This document shows, in pieces, positions 1-63,519 of a stretch of DNA of 64,000 nt (its first letter is position 1; every line of letters begins with the position of its first letter). The stretch comes from Bolinopsis microptera (Eukaryota > Ctenophora > Tentaculata > Lobata > Bolinopsidae). The translations under genes and the position numbers were made by a program. Location: NCBI RefSeq assembly GCF_026151205.1, contig NC_087079.1, positions 4,669,230-4,733,229 on the forward strand, read 5' to 3'. The notes under the pieces were generated by a model. That model saw nothing but the letters and a program-made list of their open reading frames with translations. It was not told the origin of the DNA and searched no databases.

Positions 1-431
1 TTCTAGTTCTGTCAGTTATCACCTCACCTATGTACCTTTTACCATTCAGTAAGAATAAATAACGCATTGAAAGTATATTTAAGTAAAATATCAAAATATA
101 AGTCAGCACTCCCTGTACAATTCTAATCTATACTGTCATTGATTAAACTTTGTCGCGCGGTTGAGTTGAGATGAGAGTTTCCCATTCTGAAGCTGAAAGT
201 GAGAGGTTTTAAAATCGAGATATTGCTCATTTAGTTTGGTATAAATTAAAGCCATGGATGTAGCTTCAGTTAATGCCATAGTATTTTGACACCCCATTAT
301 GCCAATAATTAGATAACATTATTTGAGGATAGTGTACTAGAAATAATATCATTTCCCATACATTTTATGATCTGAAAAGAATGGTGCTAAGAACTCTAAT
401 AAAAATGTAATATAAACCTTGAAGGAACTAT
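1..431. other. gene-free flank downstream of the minus-strand secreted gene
   Basis: AT-rich sequence with no exon, RNA gene or repeat that I can support on either strand. It should contain the 3' UTR of the minus-strand gene that ends at 432, but I see no clear minus-strand polyadenylation signal near that stop. Confidence 0.4.
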
Positions 432-3400
432 TCATGGCGACAGATTGGGAAGGATTCTTTGTGGACGGTCCTCTGTTCTTTTTATGCCTCGTTTCTCTGA
501 AATTAGAACTTTAGTCATTAATATAATTCACCTACAGTATTATCAGCTGTAATACGATTTTAATCGAGCATGAGGTTTTAGGAGATCAAATTTACAATAT
601 GTTATGTTAAATATGTACATTGTACGTGCTAATATTATTGACGATGATTTCACTTATTGAGAACAAACAAAAACATTATTATATATATTATATAGCTTAT
701 GGTGAATGGTTCATCTTCCATCACGTCGCTTTCTCGTGTAGAAATTCCTGCTTCATTATTAAGTTATTAACCTGAATTAGAGTTATTTAGAGTGTATCTA
801 CAGATATTGCCGGCCGAAATTTAGAAATTATCATTGAAGCTTGCAAGGGAGATATTCAAAAGTGTAAATACATTACAAAAAAGATATATGAGCAGATGTT
901 TATTTGTCACGTTTTCTTGTTGATATCTAAGTTAAAGGTAGAGACTATAGAGAGATTAGAGACTACTACAGTAGAGAAAAACCGAAATTTACCTTCAACC
1001 TCGATATTTTAAAATTTGTATCCAAATTTGGCGCGGTGGGCAGTCAATATTAATTGGCGACAGCAAATTAAAATGCACCTGCAATACCTGAGTTAATGTG
1101 CTGTCAACCTTGGCAACCCTGGATGTAATGTTGTCATTTTACCCAACTTGCACGTGGGTGGCATACACACATACACGAAGACACCTTTCAATTATAATGG
1201 AGATTACTGATGGAGATTTGTATGTACATAACGAATATTATTATTATAATTTACCTAGGCTACAAGGCTCTTTTGAGAAGGTGAATTCTGTCCCTGTTGT
1301 GCAAGTCACTTCATTGCTCCCTTTGTTGAGAGCTCCTGGGTCAGAACAAGTCACTTCCACGACGGTCCCTGGGTCTACTGGAAAGTTGGCTGCTGTCTCA
1401 ATCGTACTTGTCCACTCAGCCTTCAGTCTAGTACATCCTAAAAAAATTGCCCTTGATAATTAAAAGAAATTTGATAGTTTATATTTGTGAGACCAGCTGC
1501 AATAATGGTCTAACAGGAGATTTTTGACCGTTTTTGAAATTTTTACATTTTTGAATTCAGTGAAATCTCATCATTATATATATATATCACAGTGATCCAT
1601 GAAGATTGAAGCCATGATAGTGCATGGAAAAACCTTAAAATTCCAGTTTGGAAGAATGGTCCAACGCCTCTTAGACAAAATCGGCTTTTAAAATCACGGT
1701 AGATCCCAATTATTTGGCCAATTTGACATTATTGGGTTCAAGAATGGTCTATTTCATAATTTTGTTATTCAAAAATCAATCGATACAAGGTGCAAAAATA
1801 GTATTTTTCATTATTTAGTGATGTAAGTAAATATAAAGCTGGTGCAACAATGGTCTATATTACGGTTGTTTTTTGGTCTAAGTCAGTTATCATCTCAGTT
1901 ATCATCTTGTGAAATAATGGTCTATGTAGCTATGTAGGAAAGCACATCACTGTGAGTACTGCAATGACTTAAATTTTGGTAAAGTAAGTGGACATGATGC
2001 GTACAAACACAAATGTTCGTGATAAGCATGTTTCAATATCGACAAGACTGGATAAGGAAAACCCTTTTGGGTAACCTCCTAGGATTCTTCACCAGGAACT
2101 TTCGCTAAATCCCATACTAGGAACTCAGCCTAGGCCCATCTCCGCATAGAGACATATCTCCCAGGGACCTTGCTCGGAAGTCCCTTGTCTGCCCGCAGAA
2201 GTACTACAACGGAAGTGGGTTTGCTCTGAGACAGGTAGTGACAGCTTCAAGACTCCAGGGGTCTGTTGCATTGATATTTATTATTTTATGATTTCGTATA
2301 TACTTTGGGAGTCCTGGCGTGCAGCTAGCAGGAGTTGCATTCTGTGGGCACGGTGAGAAGGCCTCCATCTTTCAGTAAGAGGCCAGAAACCGTTGACCAG
2401 AACAGAGAGAGAGAGAGAGTTTCAATATGCTATAAACAAGATCATAGACTCAAAAGCTACTTATAGTAAGAAATTTGACTGCCATTTTCTCAAAACTACC
2501 TAAAAAAGATAGACTATTATTGCAGCTGGTCTCACATTTATACCATAAAAGACATCAAGTTATACCATAAAAGAAAACAAATTGTATTCAGAAATACATC
2601 GAGTATTACGCGTCACGTTCATAGGCACGTCAAACTATTATTTGCGTATTAAAATCAACATTTATCTTGGTATCTTAGATTTTAGATCTTCAACTACCCA
2701 GTTACCTGTTAGAGGTCTGTAGAAATCAGAGGCAGTGTCACGGGGAGAAAACCATATCTTTGCAATGCTCATGCTCCAGTAAGTGCTCCAGTTACTCTTA
2801 CCACACGTTGAGTCTGATATCAGGGTGTTGAGAACCTCCACCTCGTTACAGTGTACCACTAGTCTGATACCTGAGGTTCTAGTTAACGTTACCCTCCATA
2901 CCTTGTCTGTTGCAGTAGGTAGGTCAGTAGGGAAGTTAGTGCGGCTCGAGCTGCAACCCCCGATATAGTACTGAGGAGAGGTGAAGTAGAGGGAGAGTGC
3001 TCCTGCATAGTCTAACTGTGAAGTGTAGAACCACACAAGCACTATATCTCCACTCCCTAGCGTGCTATCAGTCTTTATTTCAAGAGAATACTGCTCCAGG
3101 TTGAAGTCTACATAAACCCGACGTTGTACTGCTACCCAGCCTGTTGTTATAACCACGTTATTATCTTAAAGTAGATTACAGTACATCAGCTGGTAGATAA
3201 TAATATCACGAGTAAAATATTATCAATTATAGAAATTACTCGACGATTGTTGTGTTATGAATATATTCTTTTGATAATTCGTTTGACACTTGACAGTTCA
3301 TTTAACTAAAACATTATTTTGACTGCTACCAATATAAATCAGTATAAAACCATGGTAAATACTGAATGGTGATCCTACCTTCATCTAGATCCTCAGCACT

Positions 3401-3451
3401 CACAGCAGCATTCTCTATGATCAGAAGGGACAGCAGCAAGATTATTCGCAT
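432..3451 (-). CDS. secreted protein with a sushi-like exon (4 exons)
   Basis: Proposed exons: 3379-3451, 2706-3140, 1255-1437 and a weaker last exon 432-496. The ATG at 3451 opens a classic signal peptide (MRIILLLSLLIIENAAVSA). All junctions are GT-AG and all introns are phase 1. Exon 2 codes about 145 residues that I do not recognise; they are beta-rich, with the motifs WRVTLTRTSGIRLVVHC and YWSMSIAKIWF. Exon 3 has the spacing of a sushi/CCP domain (VVEVTC...NEVTCTTG...EPC). The first three exons are well supported by frame and splice signals; the last (21 codons including the stop, starting EKRGIKR) fits phase 1 but has no family support. Likely secreted, possibly a recognition or matrix protein. 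It is divergent to the RhoGEF gene, and intron 2 hosts a MITE. Confidence 0.6.
1487..2535. mobile_element. MITE with terminal inverted repeats
   Basis: About 26-bp inverted termini (GTGAGACCAGCTGCAATAAT at 1487, its reverse complement ending at 2535) with one mismatch in the rest. The interior repeats AATGGTCTA several times near the left end, a typical subterminal-repeat arrangement for a non-autonomous DNA transposon (hAT-like would be a guess). There is no coding capacity. A clean target-site duplication is not evident. It lies in intron 2 of the minus-strand secreted gene and is itself interrupted by a retroposon at 2040-2418. Confidence 0.65.
2040..2418 (+). mobile_element. SINE-like retroposon nested in the MITE
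   Basis: A 379-bp insert bounded by a perfect 10-bp direct repeat GTTTCAATAT (2030-2039 and 2419-2428). It ends in a (GA)n tail just before the right copy and is more GC-rich than its surroundings. Duplication length plus a simple-repeat tail indicate target-primed reverse transcription. I could not identify a convincing tRNA-type A/B box, so it could also be a 5'-truncated LINE end. Confidence 0.6.
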
Positions 3452-4431
3452 GTAATCGTTGTATCACATTGTTCTTGATACCTAACAATATGATACGAAA
3501 TGATACGTCGAAAACCTCCGCTAAAAACTACGCAAGAAAATAGGCCATTATACAACTGCAAATAATGATAATAATCAATAGAGCCATATTATTAGATATC
3601 GAATAGCCTATGAATGTAATGATATTCCCCGGATATCAGCTTGGTGTCTTACTAAAATTGGGTGGTAAATGGGGTGGTAACTGAGGGACATCAGCAAAAT
3701 GAAGAATATTGTTATTGATCGTGTGTCGATTAAGCGACTCTTAATGAATTTTCCCTCAGATAAAATATTTCAATAGTTGCACCGTCAAACATCGGCAATA
3801 TACATATATATTAGAAAGATCTGGTCACTAAAACAAACAGCAAGTAGAAATCCACAGTATTTTGAAATTAAGTTTACCAGATTGTACGTGTCACAGATTA
3901 TAAGATAATTGCCTGTAAAACATAGGACCACTATAATTATAATATGACAACAGTCTGAACGAAATAAATAAAACCATTCCCTTTAACGTACCTATAAGTT
4001 TAAATGAAATGAGGTATTTATATCCCGTTCATATTATGATTAACCAAGAACACAAGGAAGTTACAGGATAAATTTATTAATTCGTTTTTAAGGACAACTT
4101 TGTACGATTTTTACTCGGTAAACAAACACATGACGCTGAAAAGTGAAAACGTTTCATGGACTAAAAAGAACTGCGTACACGAAATACCAACAAAATATAA
4201 CAGTTGTAAGAATTTGTGTTTAATTCAAACGTTAGTGTAGTAAATAAAAAGAACTGCGATAAAGCATTTTATTTATATTTATATTTAGCTGTCACTCCAT
4301 TTTTTTTCGATATTTCGCTGCCACACTTAGCCTTATCTACACAGTTACAGTACGTGCTAACAAAATATTTGAATTTCTACCGCCTTGATAGTACCTTTTA
4401 ATGATGTAAATTTTAAAACAACATATTTTAG
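3452..4431. promoter_or_regulatory. divergent intergenic region, probable bidirectional promoter
   Basis: About 1 kb separates the ATG of the minus-strand secreted gene (3451) from the first recognised plus-strand exon of the RhoGEF gene (4432). The missing first exon of that gene should lie here. A short ATG reading frame at 4131 ends in a GTAAGA donor, but joining it to 4432 creates a stop, so I do not accept it. No TATA box is convincing. Confidence 0.35.
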
Positions 4432-24127
<19,696 letters not shown>

Positions 24128-24470
24128 TGATAGTTTTGGGTTTTTGTCTTTAAGTGGTTTGGTGTCCTTATAATGTCCTCAGTAGTTTATAATTCCCATA
24201 TGATTTCATTTGTTTTCTTAATGTTGATTTTAAACTAGGTTGTTTTGATTTGAGGAATGAAATTGAGAATCTAACCTTTTTAACGGTTCAATTAACGTTT
24301 TTACTTGTTGTAATACTGTTATTATATAGACAATAATTATGGAATATTTTTTGGATTCACAATTGAGGGCTGATTTTAAGTTTTGTACAGCAGTAAAATT
24401 TGAGATATATTAGGAATATGGGTTGTGCCTACTTAAATGTGTAGCTAGGTTATTCTTGTAATAAATGTGT
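24128..24470 (+). terminator. RhoGEF 3' UTR and polyadenylation signal
   Basis: After TAG (24125-24127) the sequence becomes AT-rich and non-coding. AATAAA at 24460-24465 is the first canonical signal downstream and is followed by a T/G-rich stretch. Confidence 0.6.
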
Positions 24471-24699
24471 TGACTTTCATTTATCGTTTTAACGCAATAC
24501 GACTCTTTTATTTCTCTTATTGACGTTAATATTGTTAATATTAATATTGCAATATTCGGAAAATACTAAATATTCTGTCTTCGGACCAATATTATTTATT
24601 GCAGTTCGGAGGTGATCAAAAATTATCTTTACACGTGACGATGATTATGGGAGTTACTAGGACAATCACTATTTCTTGTCAGAGAAGACTACTTTCACA

Positions 24700-24800
24700 G
24701 GAGGGCTAAAGTGCAAAGAGACTGCTGCTAACTGAGTGCTGCTAACTGCTGCAAATGGCGCGCGCGCGACAGCAGCAGTTAGCAGCAGTCAGTTAACGAA
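24700..24800. repeat. GC-rich inverted repeat
   Basis: CTGCTGCTAACTGCTG-type sequence on the left pairs with CAGCAGCAGTTAGCAGCAG on the right around a GCGCGCGCGC loop. It lies just before the 47-bp satellite. No function is assigned. Confidence 0.6.
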
Positions 24801-24821
24801 TAACGGGTGATACTCGTAAAA

Positions 24822-26288
24822 ACAGCTCTAATTATGTAGGTATTGTGCGATGAAGTGTGCTTGTAATCACAGCTCTAATTATGTAGGTATTGTGCGATGA
24901 AGTGTGCTTGTAGTCACAGCTCTAATTATGTAGGTATTGTGCGATGAAGTGTGCTTGTAGTCACAGCTCTAATTATGTAGGTATTGTGCGATGAAGTGTG
25001 CTTGTAGTCACAGCTCTAATTATGTAGGTATTGTGCGATGAAGTGTGCTTGTAGTCACAGCTCTAATTATGTAGGTATTGTGCGATGAAGTGTGCTTGTA
25101 ATCACAGCTCTAATTATGTAGGTATTGTGCGATGAAGTGTGCTTGTAATCACAGCTCTAATTATGTAGGTATTGTGCGATGAAGTGTGCTTGTAATCACA
25201 GCTCTAATTATGTAGGTATTGTGCGATGAAGTGTGCTTGTAGTCACAGCTCTAATTATGTAGGTATTGTGTGATGAAGTGTGCTTGTAATCACAGCTCTA
25301 ATTATGTAGGTATTGTGTGATGAAGTGTGCTTGTAATCACAGCTCTAATTATGTAGGTATTGTGCGATGAAGTGTGCTTGTAATCACAGCTCTAATTATG
25401 TAGGTATTGTGCGATGAAGTGTGCTTGTAATCACAGCTCTAATTATGTAGGTATTGTGCGATGAAGTGTGCTTGTAATCACAGCTCTAATTATGTAGGTA
25501 TTGTGCGATGAAGTGTGCTTGTAATCACAGCTCTAATTATGTAGGTATTGTGCGATGAAGTGTGCTTGTAATCACAGCTCTAATTATGAAGGTATTGTGC
25601 GATGAAGTGTGCTTGTAATCACAGCTCTAATTATGTAGGTATTGTGTGATGAAGTGTGCTTGTAATCACAGCTCTAATTATGAAGGTATTGTGCGATGAA
25701 GTGTGCTTGTAGTCACAGCTCTAATTATGTAGGTATTGTGTGATGAAGTGTGCTTGTAGTCACAGCTCTAATTATGTAGGTATTGTGTGATGAAGTGTGC
25801 TTGTAATCACAGCTCTAATTATGTAGGTATTGTGCGATGAAGTGTGCTTGTAATCACAGCTCTAATTATGTAGGTATTGTGCGATGAAGTGTGCTTGTAA
25901 TCACAGCTCTAATTATGTAGGTATTGTGTGATGAAGTGTGCTTGTAGTCACAGCTCTAATTATGTAGGTATTGTGCGATGAAGTGTGCTTGTAATCACAG
26001 CTCTAATTATGTAGGTATTGTGCGATGAAGTGTGCTTGTAGTCACAGCTCTAATTATGTAGGTATTGTGTGATGAAGTGTGCTTGTAGTCACAGCTCTAA
26101 TTATGTAGGTATTGTGCGATGAAGTGTGCTTGTAATCACAGCTCTAATTATGTAGGTATTGTGCGATGAAGTGTGCTTGTAGTCACAGCTCTAATTATGT
26201 AGGTATTGTGCGATGAAGTGTGCTTGTAATCACAGCTCTAATTATGTAGGTATTGTGTGATGAAGTGTGCTTGTAATCACAGCTCTAA
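24822..26288. repeat. 47-bp satellite, about 31 units
   Basis: The unit starts CAGCTCTAATTATGTAGGTA and keeps a constant length of 47 bases over the array. Variation is nearly limited to A/G in TA(A/G)TCAC, C/T in GTG(C/T)G and T/A in TG(T/A)AGG, suggesting recent homogenisation. It lies between the RhoGEF gene and the lectin gene. There are no spacers, so it is not CRISPR-like. Confidence 0.95.
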
Positions 26289-26993
26289 GCTGAAGCCTAA
26301 TTATTATCAATTTTCAAAAGTGAATAAGGTCACCACTGTACTTTAAATAATAAAGACCATTTCCCATACAATGTAAGATAATGGTCACTATAATGCACTA
26401 ATACCTTTAGAATTGAATAATGATAATAATGGATAAGGAGAGTCGACACAATACAAAATATTAAATAAATATTAGTACTGCGCAGGGTGAAACATCGTAT
26501 TATAGGTTAAGAAACATTATAATATATCATAATTATTGACACAGCTACATCAATTATTAATATCATTGTTTCATCACTCACCCTGAAACAATAAGGGTTT
26601 ATACTCCCATGCGCCTACTACCCCTTTCTATTTTACCAAATTATCAAGGTTGACGGTAACTCAACTATATTAACTTTGTCAATTTTAGTGTCGCTGTACC
26701 AATGCCACATGTTCCAATGTCACATGATACAACAATTGGGTAACCCGAGGGTGTGACACCCTGTTACAGCTACACCCCTCGTGACAAATGTAAAACAACG
26801 AGTGGTTCTTGTTGGTTCTCGTTGCCCGATAAGTTCCTCAAACTCGAAACATCCATTATTCTGACTAGCGCGACATTACTGCATGCGGAAGGTCACCGAC
26901 CCTTAAATAGCCCTGGTCAACTCGCAGTCAATCATTAGCTTTTTACAATCGTCACCACTACCAAAGGATTCGTTGAACTTGAAGAACACGACG
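26289..26993 (+). promoter_or_regulatory. upstream region and TATA-like box of the lectin gene
   Basis: TTAAATAG at about 26903 is followed about 30 bases later by a plausible initiator (AGTCAATCATT, about 26926) and then by the ATG at 26994. The rest of the stretch is AT-rich with no gene that I can support. Confidence 0.45.
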
Positions 26994-28175
26994 ATGAAAG
27001 CCTCGCTGGTTTTCATTTGTGTGGTAGCAGGATGTGTTGCTGCAGCAGCCGCAGAAGATCAAGAACTGACGTTGAGAAAGAGAGTTAAGGGGATAAAACG
27101 CCTGGTGAAGACTCTGGCTAACCACACTTTCCCTACTTGTGATCTTATCCTCTTTGCCGAGTTGGCAGATTACAAAACCGCTGGAGAGAAATGTAGGACG
27201 TTCAACCTAGCAGCCACAAGCCGAGAAGAGGGTAATCTAGCGACCGTCAACGATAAGGAAAAGAACGACTACCTGAGGATGCTTTTGAACATTGCACTTC
27301 CAAAAGATGATCAAGACCTTTACAAATATTCAGCCTCGCGCTGGGTATGGACCGGGTTGAGAAAGACAAAGAACACTAATGCGAAACACATTAAAAGGAT
27401 TAAGAATAGGGCTCCATACAAGCCTGAGGATTGGTCCTGGCACGATGATTCTCATCCCGAAGATTGGCACAACTGGCACAGAGGACAACCAGATCAAAGA
27501 CCACTGAAGAAGGGCGAGAAAAGTGACGTGGGAGGAGAGGAGCTTGGTGCGACCTGTGAAGAAACAACGTGTCGGCAGAATCAAATGAGGATGAGCAACG
27601 ATGGAAGATGGGACGATGCATATGCATTCGAGGAACACCCGTACGCCTGTGATTACCGTGGCAGATTCATCTGTTCTGCGGAGAAGATGAAGTGGGATGA
27701 CGCCAAGAAAGCATGCGAAGCAGCAGGCTTGACATTAGCTTCTGTGAAATCTCCGGAAGAAACAGAAGAACTACTGCAAGCGCTTGAATACTTTTTGGGT
27801 GCTTCCACATTCGCACCTTGCAAAGGTATATTCGGACACAAAACATTTAAAGGAGGAAAGGTAAACCCGGCACTGCTGGTAACTAAAGAACAGGTAGAAA
27901 ATTGTTCCGTTCTAGATGGAAGATGGGCCCCTGAACATTGGGCTTGGATAGGCGGAAATGATAAATGGGGTGAGGGATCGGAGGGTCACTTTAAATGGTT
28001 AGACGGCACTGATGTTGAGTATGAAGGCTTCCCGTGGATTACAAAAGCAGGGGGTGATAACGGAGAAAGTAAAGGAGGAGGCCAGAACAGCTTGAGCATT
28101 TCCAAATGGGGCGAATTTGACGACGAGTTTGGCAAAGTAAAGCGACCCTTTGTATGCGAGTGTCCCCGTGGATAA
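26994..28175 (+). CDS. secreted protein with two C-type lectin-like domains
   Basis: A 393-codon intronless reading frame. The ATG at 26994 gives a signal peptide (MKASLVFICVVAGCVAAAAA); an in-frame TTG further upstream is not a eukaryotic start. After a basic stretch, domain 1 (about residues 45-220) has CDLILFAELADYKTAGEKC, the core WVWTGL and late cysteines (GATCEETTC, YACDY). Domain 2 (about 225-390) has FICSAEKMKWDDAKKACEA, WAWIGG, FKWLDGT and FVCECPRG. Both follow the C-type lectin fold (WIG-like core, C...W...C). Canonical EPN/QPD-WND sugar/Ca sites are incomplete: QPDQ appears in domain 1, so carbohydrate binding is uncertain. Likely secreted; role unknown, with immunity, venom or mucus all possible. 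TATA-like box upstream; AATAAA near 28576. Confidence 0.82.
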   Translation: MKASLVFICVVAGCVAAAAAEDQELTLRKRVKGIKRLVKTLANHTFPTCDLILFAELADYKTAGEKCRTFNLAATSREEGNLATVNDKEKNDYLRMLLNIALPKDDQDLYKYSASRWVWTGLRKTKNTNAKHIKRIKNRAPYKPEDWSWHDDSHPEDWHNWHRGQPDQRPLKKGEKSDVGGEELGATCEETTCRQNQMRMSNDGRWDDAYAFEEHPYACDYRGRFICSAEKMKWDDAKKACEAAGLTLASVKSPEETEELLQALEYFLGASTFAPCKGIFGHKTFKGGKVNPALLVTKEQVENCSVLDGRWAPEHWAWIGGNDKWGEGSEGHFKWLDGTDVEYEGFPWITKAGGDNGESKGGGQNSLSISKWGEFDDEFGKVKRPFVCECPRG

Positions 28176-28693
28176 TAACAAGGTATTTGAATTAAACCCG
28201 GTGCCAGTCAATCGAGAGATTTTATTTTTGGTTTTTGGCTGATTTCTATTTTTCAAGATACTTCTTTATTTCTAAAAAGAATATTTCTATTTAAAACTTT
28301 GTACTTCACGTCGGTGTAAAAATTATAAAAACGATAATAATAATGGACCGTGTCTTATTGATGATTAAAATTGAAAACTAGCAATTAGTAGTAGTATGAC
28401 AATTACAAAACTGAAAGAAGATCAAACTTAATAATGGTGATTACATCTTTTACCTCAGCATTTCGCATTAAAGTCTTACCACTTATGTATTCTTGTGTGT
28501 AAATGTGTATTGATCCCGTTTGATGTACAGCTTTATGTATTATATAAAGAATGAGCGTTTTTAAATGGATGCAAAAATAAAATGACTGCTTGTTGGGACA
28601 CCATGGGTTTCGACTATGGCATTGTAATGGCCTCAATATTTACTTTTGAAAGAGAAGACCCACACAACCTGAACAGTGTGCTTGAGAAGCTGG

Positions 28694-28820
28694 ACAACTT
28701 CACCTTTAACTTCACCTTTAACTTTACCTTTAACTTCACCTTTAACTTCACCTTTAACTTCACCTTTGGCTTTAACTTCACCTTTGGCTTTAACTTCACC
28801 TTTAACTTCACCTTTAACAA
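28694..28820. repeat. 12-bp minisatellite (TTCACCTTTAAC)n
   Basis: About ten units, some changed to TTTGGC. It produces Phe-Asn-Phe-Thr or Lys-Val frames on the two strands, which are not genes. Confidence 0.9.
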
Positions 28821-30138
28821 TTAGATTGCAGCGACCATGACTCAGCCTCAAGCTAAATTGTAAATTGCTTTAATTATAACAGTCCACATTTTTACATTTT
28901 TACCCGGTATAACGTCCACTTGATAAAGTAAACAAGAATTTTAAAATCAATCAAAGCAATAATTTACGTGGAAACAATTAATACTCACAATCAGGAGGTA
29001 AAAATATTAATTTTGAAGATAACAACACTTTTACCACAAGGCACAAAATAAGTGACGTGTAGCACGGCTAAAATTTATATATATATAATGGTGTTTGGTC
29101 AGATTACTTAAATTACGTTTGTCCTGAAAAAATGAGAGTTTTAGCTTTTCAGATGACCGAGATATGAAGCATAACAAGTCTGTTATTATGTTCATTACGT
29201 GTTACGTGTGATCTGGTGATTAGGTTGAGGCTAGTAGATCCGCATTATTACATGGGAATCGTGCAGAGAGCCCAATTACGGTGTCGTAATTGGGTAATCA
29301 TTGAGTACGAGCGTGCTAAATCACTCTACAGTCGATCTTCGAGATTTTTCTAAAAGGGCTTAGGGCCCCTGACAGTTGAAATCTACCTGCTTCGATGTAT
29401 TTTCGAACGCTGATTCCGAATCACCCCACATGACATAGGGTTAAAATGCTCCCCTAGCGAGATATCGGCGGAAAACTGTTTCGATCACGTGATATGACCA
29501 TATAAGGAAGTTTGTTTAATTTTTCGTTAGGTTTCAGCATATGCTTCAGTTTAGGGATTAATCATCATCCCAACGTATGGGTATTGACTTTTGGCCCCCC
29601 TATATATATATATATGAATTTAATTATAACTCAAATTAAATTCGAATTTTAAGTTATAAAACGGATGTGAATTTTAAACTCAAGTATGAATTGAACAGTT
29701 TATTGTGCCTGAAATTAAAACGTTTTGTCATCGAAGTCTTGAGACTTAATAAAATCATTTGGGTATACTACAGATTATGACTTAGAGGCTGACAGACACT
29801 GCCACTAGCAACAAGATTTTTCACGCAATAAAGCCTGTACCATGTCTCTCTTTAAGTTTATCAAATTGATCATACTGCGGGATGTGTCGCGCGACGTACC
29901 GACCAGGTGTCGCGCGACTTACCGACCAGTATCGTAGCTGCAACTAAATCACAAGCTGTAAGGATTTGTCACCACCACTGATCTGTTTGTCATCTCGAAC
30001 TGTTCCGTTCCAACAACCATATTCGGGTTTTCTTTCGTGTACCTTCTGTGGGATTTTGTTAATTTGATCAATTACGGCCAAATAACAATGTAATGTTATA
30101 ACATTATCGTTCATTTAATTGTATAGGGGTCGTTCGAA

Positions 30139-30270
30139 CATATTACGGAATCAATTTGTGGACCATTTTTAACCCCCTCTGATCCCCTTCCGTAATCAGT
30201 TTTACACATAGCTATTGTGTCAAAATTACACTTTTGGAAACCCCTCCCCCTCGGCTGATTACGTAATATG
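30139..30270. mobile_element. small MITE, 132 bp, copy 2
   Basis: Terminal inverted repeats CATATTACG-AATCA on the left and TGATTACGTAATATG on the right. The interior matches 23380-23530 (CCGTAATCAGTTTTA). The T/C-rich interior has no coding capacity. Confidence 0.65.
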
Positions 30271-30425
30271 TGAGTGCCAATATGAATAACCCCTTAGGCC
30301 TTAAAGCAGTCAAACTCACTGATCATCTATGATGCTAACAATAAAACTCCGCACTCCTACCTGTTTCATCTTGCGAAAACATTATAAATATGCCGGATAC
30401 CCATGCACATGATACACAGACGCTA

Positions 30426-63519
<33,094 letters not shown>

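Larger units (their letters stand above)
28176..30425. other. intergenic region between the lectin and receptor genes
   Basis: Contains a TTCACCTTTAAC repeat, an AT-rich stretch with (AT)n at 29072 and 29601, a TTTATT at about 29699 that could be the receptor's minus-strand polyadenylation signal, and a small MITE at 30139-30270. No reading frame with family resemblance is visible on either strand. Confidence 0.5.

Noticed and set aside
1098-1463. 121-codon plus-strand frame
   Set aside because: The opposite strand of the same stretch is a sushi-like exon with correct splice signals, so this frame is a shadow.
4131-4207. Short ATG frame ending in GTAAGA as first exon of the RhoGEF gene
   Set aside because: Joining it to the acceptor at 4432 creates a TAG codon at the junction.
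24822-26288. Regular repeats resembling a CRISPR array
   Set aside because: Units are back to back with no unique spacers, and the DNA is from an animal.
28582-28851. Phe-Asn-Phe-Thr frame (plus) and Lys-Val frames (minus)
   Set aside because: They come from the 12-bp TTCACCTTTAAC repeat; no start context or family.
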